Positions 34,699-42,652 of a stretch of 64,000 nucleotides of DNA are shown here, one piece after another. How positions within the stretch are numbered: position 1 is the first letter of the stretch; each line of letters starts with the position of its first letter. Both the position numbers and the translations under genes were made by a program. Below the pieces are notes generated by a model. That model was not told the DNA's origin. It did not search any database and saw only the letters and a program-made list of their open reading frames with translations. Source of the DNA: Neisseriaceae bacterium (GTDB lineage: Bacteria; Pseudomonadota; Gammaproteobacteria; Burkholderiales; Neisseriaceae); assembly GCA_017458185.1 (NCBI GenBank), contig JAFTFY010000003.1:37996-101995 (forward strand), read 5' to 3'.

Positions 34699-34801
34699 GC
34701 AGAAGTGTGCGTTTAATCAGTTGATTTTGAATGATTTTTAACCTTTCAGGCAGCCTGAATATTATGTTTAGGCTGCCTGAAACTGTTTTGGAGATAATGA
34801 T

Positions 34802-35680
34802 ATGAAAAAAACTTTGGCATATGCCTTATTTGCAAGCCTTTTCACGCTTACCGCCTGCGGTGGCGGCGGTTCGGATAGTCCTGTATCGGTTAATCAACCC
34901 GTAAATGGCGGCGGCACAAATACGCCGACAACACCGACAACGCCCACAAACAATGGTTTTGTGGTTTCAGGTAAAGCGGTTCAATTTGAAAACGGCAAAC
35001 AAACGGGGACAATGAATAGTGAGTTTAATGACCAAATGTTGATTGTTAGGGTTGATGGACACGAAATGTGGCATATTACAGAATACAAAGCACCAAATAA
35101 AGGTATGGTTTATGTGTATGATGAAGTCAATAAAAAATATACCGATAAGCCTGACGATTATACGGGACGCTTTCAATATGCAGTGTTTGGCTTGAAATAT
35201 CATTATGCTGACCCAAACAATCCCAGTACCTATGTGTATTACACAGGCAAACACAATGCAACCCAAGATATGCCGAAAACAGGCAAAGCACACTATGTGG
35301 GGGCAGTGTTAGCTTATCGTCCCAGTGATAGAACGGTTTTTACTGATGAGTCATATTACAGTTCCAAATATCCAAATCTTTATGACGGCGTAAAACAAGA
35401 CCCGATTACTTTTGATGTGGATTTTGCGAATAAAACAGTTAATGGCAAAATCAATAAATTACACGCTTGGGAAAATGGTTGGGACAAACCAAGTGGTAAA
35501 GAAATCAAAAACATAGAACTCTCTGCCACAATTAAAGGCAACACATTTAGCGGCACAAAAAACGGCGTTACAACCGAAGGCGTGTTTGTCGGAGCAAAAG
35601 CAGTTGAAATGACAGGCTTATTCAAAGACGATAACAATAAAATTCAAGGTGCATTCGGTGCAAGACAACAGGGTAAATAA
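34802..35680 (+). CDS. Slam-dependent-type surface lipoprotein with TbpB-like beta-barrel domain
   Basis: The 292-residue precursor has the lipobox LTACGGGGS with Cys19, then a Pro/Thr-rich linker (NTPTTPTTPT) and a beta-rich domain. The C-terminal part (YVGAVLAYRP..., VDFANKTVNGKINKL, ATIKGNTFSGTKNG, GVFVGAKAVEMTGLFKD...QGAFGARQ) has the repeated eight-stranded-barrel pattern of TbpB, HpuA and fHbp-type lipoproteins, which are flipped to the surface by Slam proteins. Ligand is unknown; transferrin, haemoglobin or complement factors are bound by relatives. No slam gene or TonB-receptor lies beside it. GGAGATAATGAT precedes the start and two uptake sequences lie just upstream. Confidence 0.82.
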   Translation: MKKTLAYALFASLFTLTACGGGGSDSPVSVNQPVNGGGTNTPTTPTTPTNNGFVVSGKAVQFENGKQTGTMNSEFNDQMLIVRVDGHEMWHITEYKAPNKGMVYVYDEVNKKYTDKPDDYTGRFQYAVFGLKYHYADPNNPSTYVYYTGKHNATQDMPKTGKAHYVGAVLAYRPSDRTVFTDESYYSSKYPNLYDGVKQDPITFDVDFANKTVNGKINKLHAWENGWDKPSGKEIKNIELSATIKGNTFSGTKNGVTTEGVFVGAKAVEMTGLFKDDNNKIQGAFGARQQGK

Positions 35681-35705
35681 GCCTTTTCAGGCAGCCTGAA
35701 AACTT

Positions 35706-35737
35706 AAAAAAAGACGGTTTCAAAACCGTCTTTTTTA
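35706..35737. terminator. Convergent terminator between surface lipoprotein gene and purC
   Basis: AAGACGGTTT and AAACCGTCTT form a ten-pair stem with a two-base centre, flanked by A-rich and T-rich tracts on either side. It can therefore act on both strands, serving the plus-strand lipoprotein gene and minus-strand purC, which converge here. Confidence 0.85.
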
Positions 35738-35749
35738 TTATGCCCAAAA

Positions 35750-36610
35750 TTAAGCCGTGAGTAAATTTAACGCTTCTTGATATTTTGCCACGGTTTTGGC
35801 GATGATTTCCGCAGGCACTTTGGGGGCGGGGGGTTGTTTGTTCCAGCCTGCTTGTTCTAACCAGTCGCGGATAAATTGTTTGTCAAATGATGGCGGATTG
35901 GTGCCGACTTGGTAGGACGATTTTGGCCAAAAGCGGCTGGAATCGGGGGTTAAAACTTCGTCCATTAAAGTTAGCACGCCGTTTTCGTCCAAGCCAAATT
36001 CAAATTTGGTGTCGGCAATGATAATGCCGCGACTTTCGGCGTGGCTTGCCGCGGCTTTGTATAAGGCAATCGCTTTGTCGCGTACTTGCACTGCAATTTC
36101 ATAGCCTAAAATATCGGTACAGGTGTCAAAGTCGATGTTTTCGTCATGCGCACCCACTTCGGCTTTGGTTGATGGGGTGAAAATCACTTCGGGCAGTTTC
36201 TGGGCTTCTTGCAGGTTTTCAGGTAGCCTTATGCCGCAGATACAACCTGTTTTTTGATATTCTTTCCAACCGCTGCCTGAAATATAGCCCCGCACAATGG
36301 CTTCGCATTTAATCGGCGTTAAGCGTTTGACCACAACCGCACGCTTTTCGATTGATTTGGCAATGTCAGCGGGCAGAATGTCGAACACGGTCTCACCCGT
36401 AAAATGATTTGGCATAATGCTGGATAATTTAGCAAACCAAAAGTTGGAAATGGCGGTTAAAATTTCGCCTTTGCCAACAATCGGGTCAGGCAGAATAACA
36501 TCAAACGCCGACAGACGGTCGGTCGCAACCATCAGCATGCGTTTGTCGTCAATTTCGTATAAATCACGCACCTTGCCTGAATAAATTTTCTTCAACGGAA
36601 TGTTCATCAT
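35750..36610 (-). CDS. purC: PurC, SAICAR synthetase
   Basis: PurC joins aspartate to CAIR in purine synthesis. Two adjacent ATG codons (36610 and 36607) follow AAGGACGCG; the longer reading to 36637 lacks a site. The 286-residue protein has KKIYSGKVRDLYEIDDKRMLMVATDRLSAFDVIL, NHFTGETV, VKRLTPIKCEAIVRGYISGSGWKEYQKTG, and LMDEVLTPDSSRFWP, matching the longer proteobacterial/yeast-type PurC. An uptake variant encodes GIRLPENLQ in the middle. A likely small RNA is transcribed toward it just upstream but ends before its start. Call is secure. Confidence 0.94.
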   Translation of the reverse strand: MMNIPLKKIYSGKVRDLYEIDDKRMLMVATDRLSAFDVILPDPIVGKGEILTAISNFWFAKLSSIMPNHFTGETVFDILPADIAKSIEKRAVVVKRLTPIKCEAIVRGYISGSGWKEYQKTGCICGIRLPENLQEAQKLPEVIFTPSTKAEVGAHDENIDFDTCTDILGYEIAVQVRDKAIALYKAAASHAESRGIIIADTKFEFGLDENGVLTLMDEVLTPDSSRFWPKSSYQVGTNPPSFDKQFIRDWLEQAGWNKQPPAPKVPAEIIAKTVAKYQEALNLLTA

Positions 36611-36683
36611 CGCGTCCTTGATTGAATAAATTTGCATTATATAGTTTTATGAGATATTTTTCATAAGCGTTTCAGGCTGCCTG

Positions 36684-36758
36684 AAAAAAAAGAACCCGAT
36701 AATAAAGCATTATCGGGGTGTTCAATCATTTTTTAAGAAAGGAGTGTATAAAAAATAC
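36684..36758 (-). ncRNA. Candidate small RNA with anti-Shine-Dalgarno motif
   Basis: From the predicted start near 36758 the minus strand gives about 75 bases: a weak GTATTTTTTATAC hairpin, the single-stranded pyrimidine motif CACTCCTTTCTT (36746-36735), then a nine-pair stem CCCGATAAT/ATTATCGGG (36717-36709 with 36703-36695, five-base loop) and a TTCT plus eight-T tail. The organisation recalls neisserial Hfq-dependent sibling sRNAs, which pair with ribosome binding sites through a CU-rich segment. It has its own good promoter. No ORF fits this transcript. Confidence 0.6.
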
Positions 36759-36764
36759 AAGAGC

Positions 36765-36793
36765 ATTCTACCATAAAAACAAGTGATTTTGAA
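36765..36793 (-). promoter_or_regulatory. Sigma-70 promoter of the candidate small RNA
   Basis: On the minus strand TTCAAA (36793-36788), a 17-base spacer and TAGAAT (36770-36765) are present. TG one base before the -10 makes it an extended -10 promoter. The predicted start is about 36758. Confidence 0.6.
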
Positions 36794-36844
36794 ATATTTA
36801 TTTTGCACCTGCCTGAAAGATATTATTTTGTTTTTCACGGTTTA

Positions 36845-36940
36845 TTATTTCTCACAAAGACACGGAGAACACGGAGAGTGGGGTTAAGTGCTTATATTAT
36901 TAACATTTTTTCACATTCCCCGTGTCTTTGTGAGAAATCA
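36845..36940. repeat. Inverted repeat with CTCACAAAGACACGG arms
   Basis: ATTTCTCACAAAGACACGG near 36846-36864 and its reverse complement CCGTGTCTTTGTGAGAAAT near 36919-36938 are about 19 perfect base pairs separated by 54 bases. No ORF is present. Such arms recall miniature elements or the edges of a folded RNA. Confidence 0.75.
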
Positions 36941-36977
36941 AAAAAAGGTTGAACGCATAACCATAATTTTAAAAGCA

Positions 36978-37688
36978 TTATTCAATTTCTTTGGCGGTTG
37001 CAAAGCCCACATTGCCCACTGGCACGAATTTTTTTTCGGATTTTCGCACAGGGCGTGCATTGAAATGGCGTTTGATTGCCGAAACGCCATACACGGCGGC
37101 ACAAGACGGCAGCCATCTGTCGCCTGCTAAATTCATAAAATTCAAATATTTCAATGCAGTATGATGAAAAACAGGCGGCGTGTATTGCATAAATCTGCCC
37201 GTATTCAGTTCAAAACCCAACAGGGCTAACCAGTCTTTTAGGCGTGCTAATTGAATAAAGCGTTGGCGTGGCGGTAGAATTTTGCCGCATTTAGGCGAAA
37301 AATACCATAAACTCAAAGGGTTAAAACCCGTGATAATCAAACGCCCTTCACCACGCAACACACGATACACTTCCCGCAACAGCGTATGCGGGTGTGCGTG
37401 AAAATTCAAAGAATGCGGCAGAATAATCGCATCAACGCTTTCGCTGGACAAAGGCAGTTGCTGCCAGTCGGCAACAATATGACACGGCTCATCAAGGCTT
37501 TGTGCCAGCACAATTTTGCGTGGCACTTGGGCGTTTTGCAAAGCCTGCCACACACCGCCGCCCAACTGCACCGCCGTCTGCCCAAAAATATCTTGGCACT
37601 CGGCGGCAAAAAATTGCGTCTCCGCAGCAAACAAAGCCTGCCCTGCCGCAGAAGTTTTTAACCATTCATTAAACGCTTGATTTATCAT
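36978..37688 (-). CDS. Class I SAM-dependent methyltransferase (YafS-like)
   Basis: The 236-residue protein has a methyltransferase core with QLGGGVWQAL as a degenerate SAM-binding loop, CHIVADWQQLPLSSESVDAIILPHSLNFHAHPHTLLREVYRVLRGEGRLIITGFNPLSLW, and a C-terminal SFELNTGRFMQYTPP extension typical of YafS-type proteins found near gloB and rnhA in other proteobacteria. Neither neighbour is present here. Substrate is unknown. The glycine-rich loop is weaker than usual (GGGVW rather than GxGxG), so catalytic competence is plausible but not certain. It is divergent from pgeF, with 95 bases and two uptake sequences between. Confidence 0.8.
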   Translation of the reverse strand: MINQAFNEWLKTSAAGQALFAAETQFFAAECQDIFGQTAVQLGGGVWQALQNAQVPRKIVLAQSLDEPCHIVADWQQLPLSSESVDAIILPHSLNFHAHPHTLLREVYRVLRGEGRLIITGFNPLSLWYFSPKCGKILPPRQRFIQLARLKDWLALLGFELNTGRFMQYTPPVFHHTALKYLNFMNLAGDRWLPSCAAVYGVSAIKRHFNARPVRKSEKKFVPVGNVGFATAKEIE

Positions 37689-37783
37689 ATTGTTACCCTG
37701 ATAAAATAATGTTCAGGCTGCCTGAAACGAGTATTATAGATATATTTTCAGGCTGCCTGAAACAATTTAATAGGAGAACGCAC

Positions 37784-38542
37784 ATGACCGAAAACGATTT
37801 TTTCACCGCCGACTGGCACGCCCCTGACAATGTGAAAACCCTTTTAACCTACCGCACGGGCGGCGTGAGTTCGGGGGCGTTTGCGTCTTTAAATGTCGGT
37901 TTGCATGTGAATGATGACACACAAGCCGTATTAGAAAATCGCCGTTTGGTGCAGGAAAAAGTCGGCAAACCGATGGTTTATTTGAACCAAACGCACGGCA
38001 CAAATATTGTGCTGGCTTGCGATTATCTCAACGCCACAACGCCGCCTGACGCAGACGCTTGTTGGGACAACACAGGCAAAGCCGCTTGCGTGATTATGAC
38101 TGCCGATTGCTTGCCTGTTTTATTGTGCGACACAGACGGCACAACGGTTGCCGCCGTGCATTGCGGCTGGCGGTCGTTGGCAGCGGATATTCTGCCCAAA
38201 ACAGTTGCCAAAATGGAGCGGCTGCCTGAAACAAAGTTCGGCGTAAGCCAAAATATTTTAGCATTCTGCGGTGCGTGTATCGGCAAAACCGCGTTTGAAG
38301 TAGGAACAGAAGTGCGTCAAGCATTCGCCCATATTTCAGGTTATGAAAATGCGTTTAACCCTTTGAATAACAATAAATTTTTATGCGATTTACATTTGTT
38401 AGCACAATTATCATTAAACAGCGTTGGTGTGAGCCAAATCACCCACAGCCCGCACTGCACCTATAACGAGCCTGATAAATTCTTTTCATACCGCAAAGAA
38501 CACACCACAGGCAGAATGCTGTCGGCGATTTGGTTAGCATAA
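37784..38542 (+). CDS. pgeF: PgeF/YfiH, peptidoglycan editing factor (multicopper-oxidase-like fold)
   Basis: PgeF (formerly called a laccase-domain protein) removes wrongly incorporated L-serine-type precursors before cell-wall synthesis and has purine-nucleoside activities. The start at 37784 follows TAGGAGAACGCAC and gives 252 residues; a longer frame to 37709 runs through two uptake sequences. Signature motifs are LTYRTGGVSSGAFASLNVGLHVNDD, NQTHGTNIV, DADACWD, MTADCLPVLL, AAVHCGWRSLAADIL and TGRMLSAIW, including the zinc ligands His, Cys and His. A uptake-like sequence encodes RLPETKF. The final codons stop ten bases before another uptake palindrome. Confidence 0.92.
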   Translation: MTENDFFTADWHAPDNVKTLLTYRTGGVSSGAFASLNVGLHVNDDTQAVLENRRLVQEKVGKPMVYLNQTHGTNIVLACDYLNATTPPDADACWDNTGKAACVIMTADCLPVLLCDTDGTTVAAVHCGWRSLAADILPKTVAKMERLPETKFGVSQNILAFCGACIGKTAFEVGTEVRQAFAHISGYENAFNPLNNNKFLCDLHLLAQLSLNSVGVSQITHSPHCTYNEPDKFFSYRKEHTTGRMLSAIWLA

Positions 38543-38577
38543 GTTTTCAGGCAGCCTGAAAACTTATTTACTTAATG

Positions 38578-39057
38578 TTAATCATCACCATTCCAAGAAT
38601 TGACATATAAATCAATATCAAAATATGCTCTTATATCAGACATAAATTGTAAGGTTTCCTTACTTAATCTGAAAAACGGTGAACGACCGTTATTAACAGT
38701 AACAATCACACAAAAACCAATGCTGATATGATTAAAATTATCGTGAATATAATTGATAATTTCTTTTTTATCTTGCAATAAAACAATCAATTTTTTTATT
38801 TCTTCTTCAATTTCGTATGTTTGACGCTCTTCGGTTTTAATTTGCCAACAGTCAAATCTTAACAGTCTATTTTTGAAATAACGAGTTTTATCTCCTATTT
38901 TCATTATTTCGGCGGTAGGAATATTTATTAACTCGGCAATTTTATCAATGCCGACACTAATATCTTGCTCTCCCCAAATAGAAAACTCCACATATATTTC
39001 AGGGGTATTTTCATCGGGAACAAAAACTTCGTCTATTTCGTCAATGATTTCATTCAT
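38578..39057 (-). CDS. DUF4279 protein, candidate immunity protein
   Basis: The 159-residue soluble acidic protein matches the DUF4279 pattern: YVEFSIWGEQDISVGIDKIAELI near residues 23-45, a W in FDCWQIKTEE, IGFCVIVTVNNGRSPFFRLSKETLQFMSDIRAYFDIDLYVN near the C-terminus. Its ATG overlaps the stop of the toxin-like gene upstream by four bases (ATGA), so the two are translationally coupled. Small cytosolic proteins in this position commonly neutralise the adjacent toxin. That role is inferred from linkage; DUF4279 itself has no settled biochemical activity. It ends 20 bases from an uptake palindrome shared with pgeF, tail to tail. Confidence 0.8.
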   Translation of the reverse strand: MNEIIDEIDEVFVPDENTPEIYVEFSIWGEQDISVGIDKIAELINIPTAEIMKIGDKTRYFKNRLLRFDCWQIKTEERQTYEIEEEIKKLIVLLQDKKEIINYIHDNFNHISIGFCVIVTVNNGRSPFFRLSKETLQFMSDIRAYFDIDLYVNSWNGDD

Positions 39058-39674
39058 TTAATATATTCTCCTGTTCTAATAAATATGGATGAATTATGTC
39101 TTTTAAGTAAAATTTCACCTGTTGTGTTGTGTAAATACATATCAAATTTCGCACCCCCACTTCCTAAAAATCTATCTTTAAATTCATGAACATCAATATG
39201 GTGTTTTTCCCAAAATTTATTATTTTTATATTTACTATCACTTAAATTATCATTGTCTTCATATAATTGCGGAAATTCCATTGGAAAACCTGCACCAGTA
39301 TCATGTTCTTCTAAAATTTGTAATGCAAAATAAATATCATCTTTTTGCATTGAAGAAATAATATCATCTTCAAGATGTGAAAACATGACACTATTTCTTA
39401 ACAGAAACTGTAAATACGGAATATTTCTGCTTAAAATAGCATTTCTAATCGCAACACATTCCGAATTAAGATTGGCAAAACTGGTACATCCTCTTGGTAA
39501 AGGGACTCTTGCCATCATGACATTACTCTGCACGGGATAACTTTTTATTTGTGTTTGGGGTAATGAATAAGTTGTATCACTCTCATAATAACCTAATCCA
39601 ACAAACTCATCAGCCATAACAGAAGAAATCAGCGTTGTGGAAAAAACAATAAGCGACAGTAGTTTTTTTATCAT
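39054..39674 (-). CDS. Exported toxin-like protein with possible Ntox33-type C-terminus
   Basis: The 206-residue precursor has a Sec signal peptide (MIKKLLSLIVFSTTLISSVMA). A middle section at about residues 60-125 (CVAIRNAILSRNIPYLQFLLRNSVMF...IYFALQILEEHD) resembles degenerate ankyrin-like repeats. The C-terminus, FWEKHHIDVHEFKDRFLG...AKFDMYLHNTTGEILLKR...IRTGEYIK, resembles the polymorphic-toxin-type domain that reads 'KHGIDxHxLK...G...FDIYKD..GxIYL...PTGYxI', often called type 33. In such toxins conserved His and Asp would be catalytic. Export would deliver it to the periplasm or beyond, although toxin and partner gene overlap. The family match is by eye and needs a profile search. Confidence 0.6.
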   Translation of the reverse strand: MIKKLLSLIVFSTTLISSVMADEFVGLGYYESDTTYSLPQTQIKSYPVQSNVMMARVPLPRGCTSFANLNSECVAIRNAILSRNIPYLQFLLRNSVMFSHLEDDIISSMQKDDIYFALQILEEHDTGAGFPMEFPQLYEDNDNLSDSKYKNNKFWEKHHIDVHEFKDRFLGSGGAKFDMYLHNTTGEILLKRHNSSIFIRTGEYIK

Positions 39675-39831
39675 TGTACATTATCCTTAAAAATGTGTGT
39701 GAAAGGGGAACGCATAGTAAAGTAAATAATAATAATTGTCAATAATGTTTTCAGGCAGCCTGAAAAAAACCACACTCCCCATAAAAACGCTATAATAAGC
39801 GGTTTATTAAATTGAATTTGGAACAATCGCC

Positions 39832-40707
39832 ATGCTCACAGGAAGTTTAGTCGCTTTGGTAACGCCCATGTTAGACAATGGGGCAGTAGATTATGACGCT
39901 TTGAAAAAAATGATTGACTGGCAAATCGCCGAAGGCACGGACGCGATTGTGTCGGTTGGCACAACTGGCGAATCGCCTACGCTCACTATGGACGAGCATT
40001 TTCAGGTGATTGAAACCACAGTCAAACATACCGCAGGACGCGTGCCTGTGATTGCAGGCACGGGGGCAAATAATACTGCCGAAGCGGTTGAGTTATCTCG
40101 CCATGCCGAACAAGTGGGGGCGGATTATTCGCTCTCTGTGGTGCCGTATTACAATAAGCCATCGCAAGAAGGTATTTATCAACATTTCAAAACCATTGCG
40201 GAAAAATCAAGCATTCCGATGATTTTATACAATGTGCCGTCCCGCACGGTTGCGGATATGGCTAACAGCACCATTTTGCGTTTGGCTGAAATTGATAATG
40301 TCATCGGTGTAAAAGAAGCCACAGGCAATATCGGCAGAGCCTGCGAGTTGTTCAAAAAAGCCCCCAAAGATTTTGCCATTTATTCGGGCGATGATTCCAC
40401 AGCAATGGCATTCTTGCTGTGCGGCGGACACGGCGTGATTACTGTCTGCGGCAATGTTGCTCCGAAAAAATTTGCTCAAATGTGTCGTCATGCGATTAAC
40501 GGCGAAATCGCCGCCGCTCGCAAATTGAACGATGATTTGCAAGATTTGCACAAAGATTTATTCTGCGAACCGTCTCCTGCACCAACCAAATGGGCGTTAA
40601 AACAATTAGGTATGTGCGGTTCTTTCTCGCGTTTGCCGATTGTGGATTTAACCGAAAACGGTCAAGCGATTGTTCGCCGTGCCATGCTGGCGGCTGGGGT
40701 GATTTAA
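39832..40707 (+). CDS. dapA: DapA, 4-hydroxy-tetrahydrodipicolinate synthase
   Basis: DapA condenses pyruvate and aspartate semialdehyde in lysine and diaminopimelate synthesis. The 291-residue protein shows [82 protein letters not shown] with the catalytic tyrosine, the Schiff-base lysine in [12 protein letters not shown], and [41 protein letters not shown] precedes the ATG. It is followed by bamC as in E. coli (dapA-nlpB), although a Correia-like element and uptake sequences extend the gap to 356 bases. The gene appears complete and normal. Confidence 0.96.
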   Translation: MLTGSLVALVTPMLDNGAVDYDALKKMIDWQIAEGTDAIVSVGTTGESPTLTMDEHFQVIETTVKHTAGRVPVIAGTGANNTAEAVELSRHAEQVGADYSLSVVPYYNKPSQEGIYQHFKTIAEKSSIPMILYNVPSRTVADMANSTILRLAEIDNVIGVKEATGNIGRACELFKKAPKDFAIYSGDDSTAMAFLLCGGHGVITVCGNVAPKKFAQMCRHAINGEIAAARKLNDDLQDLHKDLFCEPSPAPTKWALKQLGMCGSFSRLPIVDLTENGQAIVRRAMLAAGVI

Positions 40708-40841
40708 GTATTTGATTTTATTTTCAGGCTGCCTGAAATTCATTATTTCAATAGGAAATGGCTAAAAATTGAATTTTAGGCAGCCTGAAAAAACCGCAAA
40801 TCGTGCTTAAATTTTTATCTATTTTTATATTAAGTTTTAAT

Positions 40842-40948
40842 TATAGTCAATTCAGAACAAACGAAGCCAAAGCGTAATGCCTGCGGCAGTATCAATAATA
40901 CGACAAGGCAAAACAACACTGGATAATTTTGCTATGAATGGACGATAA
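40842..40948. mobile_element. Correia-like miniature element, copy 2
   Basis: The left end TATAGTCA and right end GGACGATA are eroded inverted repeats. The core GCGGCAGTATCAATAATACGACAAGG matches the other copies. It lies in the dapA-bamC gap together with uptake sequences near 40722, 40776 and 41029; the AT-rich remainder probably holds the bamC promoter. Confidence 0.7.
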
Positions 40949-41063
40949 AACCAAATAAATCTATCTTATTTTTTTAATATTCAATTAAATAACAGGTTAT
41001 ACTATCGGACAATTTATTGAATATACTTTTCAGGCAGCCTGAAATATAAGGAAATAAACAAAT

Positions 41064-42182
41064 ATGAATAAAAATCGTATTGCATTGATTACGCTGACCG
41101 CAGTTATTTTAACTGCTTGTTCTTCAACCAAAAAAGAAACACCACAAGAATTAGATTACCATACACCAGGTGTCAAAAACACGGGCGATATGCTGATTGT
41201 GCCGCCTGATTTAACAGGCATTACGCAGGAAAATCGCTACACCTTGCCCGCAGGTTCGGGTGCGGTGCGTGCCAGCCAAATCGAGCAAGGACAAATCAAT
41301 AAAGACGAAGCGGCTGTTCTGCCCGAAGTGAAAAATATGCACATTGAGCGAGAAGGTTCGCAACGCTGGTTATCGATTACCGACAAACCGCCCGAAGATA
41401 TTTGGCCTATGCTCAAAGTGTTCTGGCAAGAAAACGGCTTTATCATTGATAGAGAAGACCCTGCCACAGGTTTTATGCAAACACAATGGGCAGAAAATCG
41501 TGCCACAATCCCGACTGATATTATCCGCCGTCTGTTTCAAAAAGTGGGCTTGGGTAGCATTTATTCGTCTGCCTACCGCGACCGCTTTATTGTGCGGTTA
41601 GAACGGCAAAAAGGCGGCGGCTCTTTGGTTACATTCAGTCATCAAGGCATGGAAGAAGAGTTAATGGGCAAGGAAAAAGACACTTCTAAATGGGTGCCAC
41701 GCGACAACGACCCAAATTTAGAAGCCCAAATGCTCTCTCGCTTTATGATGCGTTTGGGTGCGGATCAAGCCACAGTGGAACGCGAACTCACGCAACACAC
41801 AACCGTAGCAGGCGAATTAGCCAAAATCGACAACAACCGTTTAATTCTTTCAGGCAGCCACGAACGCAATTTACACCGCGTAGGCTTGGCATTAAACCGC
41901 ATCGGCTTAACGGTGTTGAGTTTGGATAACGCTAACAGCACCTATCTCACCCAACCTGCGGATATGGAAACAGACGCGGTGAGCAATGTGAAACCTGGTT
42001 TATTCAAACGCTGGTTTGGCAGCAAAAAAACGCCTGAAAAGGTAGAAAAAGCCCAAATCGCTGTGGCTGTGCGTGATACAGGCAATAACGACATTGTTAC
42101 CCTGCACACCACAGACGGCACAGAATTGAGCGTCAAAGACGCACAAGATATTCTGCAAAGATTGTGGAAAGAATTGCGGTAA
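41064..42182 (+). CDS. bamC: BamC, lipoprotein subunit of the outer-membrane protein assembly complex
   Basis: BamC is an accessory lipoprotein of the BAM complex that inserts beta-barrels. The 372-residue precursor has the lipobox LTAC (Cys19), the flexible N-terminal lasso segment (QELDYHTPGVKNTGDMLIVPPDL) that binds BamD, and two helix-grip domains, about residues 95-215 (WLSITDKPPEDIWPMLKVFWQENGFIIDREDPATGFMQTQWAENR) and 245-370. AAGGAAATAAACAAAT precedes the ATG. The dapA-bamC arrangement is conserved in many proteobacteria. An uptake variant at 41849 is read as SGSHERN. Predicted subcellular site is the inner leaflet of the outer membrane. Confidence 0.9.
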   Translation: MNKNRIALITLTAVILTACSSTKKETPQELDYHTPGVKNTGDMLIVPPDLTGITQENRYTLPAGSGAVRASQIEQGQINKDEAAVLPEVKNMHIEREGSQRWLSITDKPPEDIWPMLKVFWQENGFIIDREDPATGFMQTQWAENRATIPTDIIRRLFQKVGLGSIYSSAYRDRFIVRLERQKGGGSLVTFSHQGMEEELMGKEKDTSKWVPRDNDPNLEAQMLSRFMMRLGADQATVERELTQHTTVAGELAKIDNNRLILSGSHERNLHRVGLALNRIGLTVLSLDNANSTYLTQPADMETDAVSNVKPGLFKRWFGSKKTPEKVEKAQIAVAVRDTGNNDIVTLHTTDGTELSVKDAQDILQRLWKELR

Positions 42183-42197
42183 TTGTGTGTTAAACGG

Positions 42198-42304
42198 ATA
42201 GTCGTTTCAGTTCAAAATATACCAAGACGGCGAAGTCGCAGACAGTATCAATAATACGGCAAGACACGGCAGACGCAGGTAGATTTGGAAACGGGACGAC
42301 TATA
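42198..42304. mobile_element. Correia-like miniature element, copy 3
   Basis: ATAGTCGTTTC at the left and CGACTATA at the right are matched termini. The interior CGCAGACAGTATCAATAATACGGCAAG is as in copies 1, 2 and 4. It begins 15 bases after the bamC stop and is followed by an uptake palindrome at 42307. Confidence 0.75.
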
Positions 42305-42449
42305 TATATTCAGGCAGCCTGAAACCTTTTGGTTTTAGGCTGTTTTTATGAAGATTGTTTGAATATGGCACAATTTTGTTCATTTATTTACGCTATTTTT
42401 GATTATCATAAACAAAAACAATTTATATTCAATTATCTTGAACATTTAT

Positions 42450-42479
42450 TTGACAATTTATTTTCATTTCTTTTATAAT
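42450..42479 (+). promoter_or_regulatory. Near-perfect sigma-70 promoter of the candidate small RNA
   Basis: TTGACA at 42450-42455 and TATAAT at 42474-42479 are both exact consensus boxes, separated by 18 bases. Transcription should start near 42486. An imperfect FNR-like palindrome (TTGATTATCATAAA, 42399-42412) is 80 bases upstream, too far for classical activation. Confidence 0.75.
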
Positions 42480-42485
42480 TCACGC

Positions 42486-42600
42486 CGCAAAATCATTTTC
42501 TCCTTGTAAAAGTGTATTTTGTGTAATTTTGTTTATTTGTATATTTCTCCTTTGTATAGTTGTTAATAACCCACTATGGTTTTCATAGTGGGGTCTTTTT
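42486..42600 (+). ncRNA. Candidate trans-acting small RNA with two TTCTCCTT motifs
   Basis: The predicted transcript is about 115 bases with no start codon followed by an ORF. It contains the octamer TTCTCCTT twice (42498-42505 and 42545-42552), each complementary to Shine-Dalgarno sequences, and ends in a nine-pair stem CCCACTATG/CATAGTGGG (42570-42578 with 42584-42592) and a T-rich tail. The layout, with CU-rich unpaired segments then a terminator, matches neisserial sibling sRNAs that repress metabolic mRNAs. It is bracketed by an excellent promoter and this terminator, in an otherwise empty 470-base gap between bamC and the DUF4149 gene. Confidence 0.7.
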
Positions 42601-42652
42601 ATATAAACTCTTGATTATTTTCAAGCAGCCTGAAACAAAATAAGGAAAAACA

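Noticed and set aside
34648..34716. 22-codon ORF over the TGTA repeat as a gene
   Set aside because: Too short, low complexity, and only a weak ribosome-site argument; mentioned under the repeat instead.
36978..37688. Call of the methyltransferase as BioC
   Set aside because: The SAM loop and C-terminal extension do not match BioC, and no biotin genes are near.
42399..42412. FNR site controlling the small RNA at 42486
   Set aside because: The palindrome has a mismatch and is about 80 bases from the start instead of about 41, and the promoter is already near-consensus.
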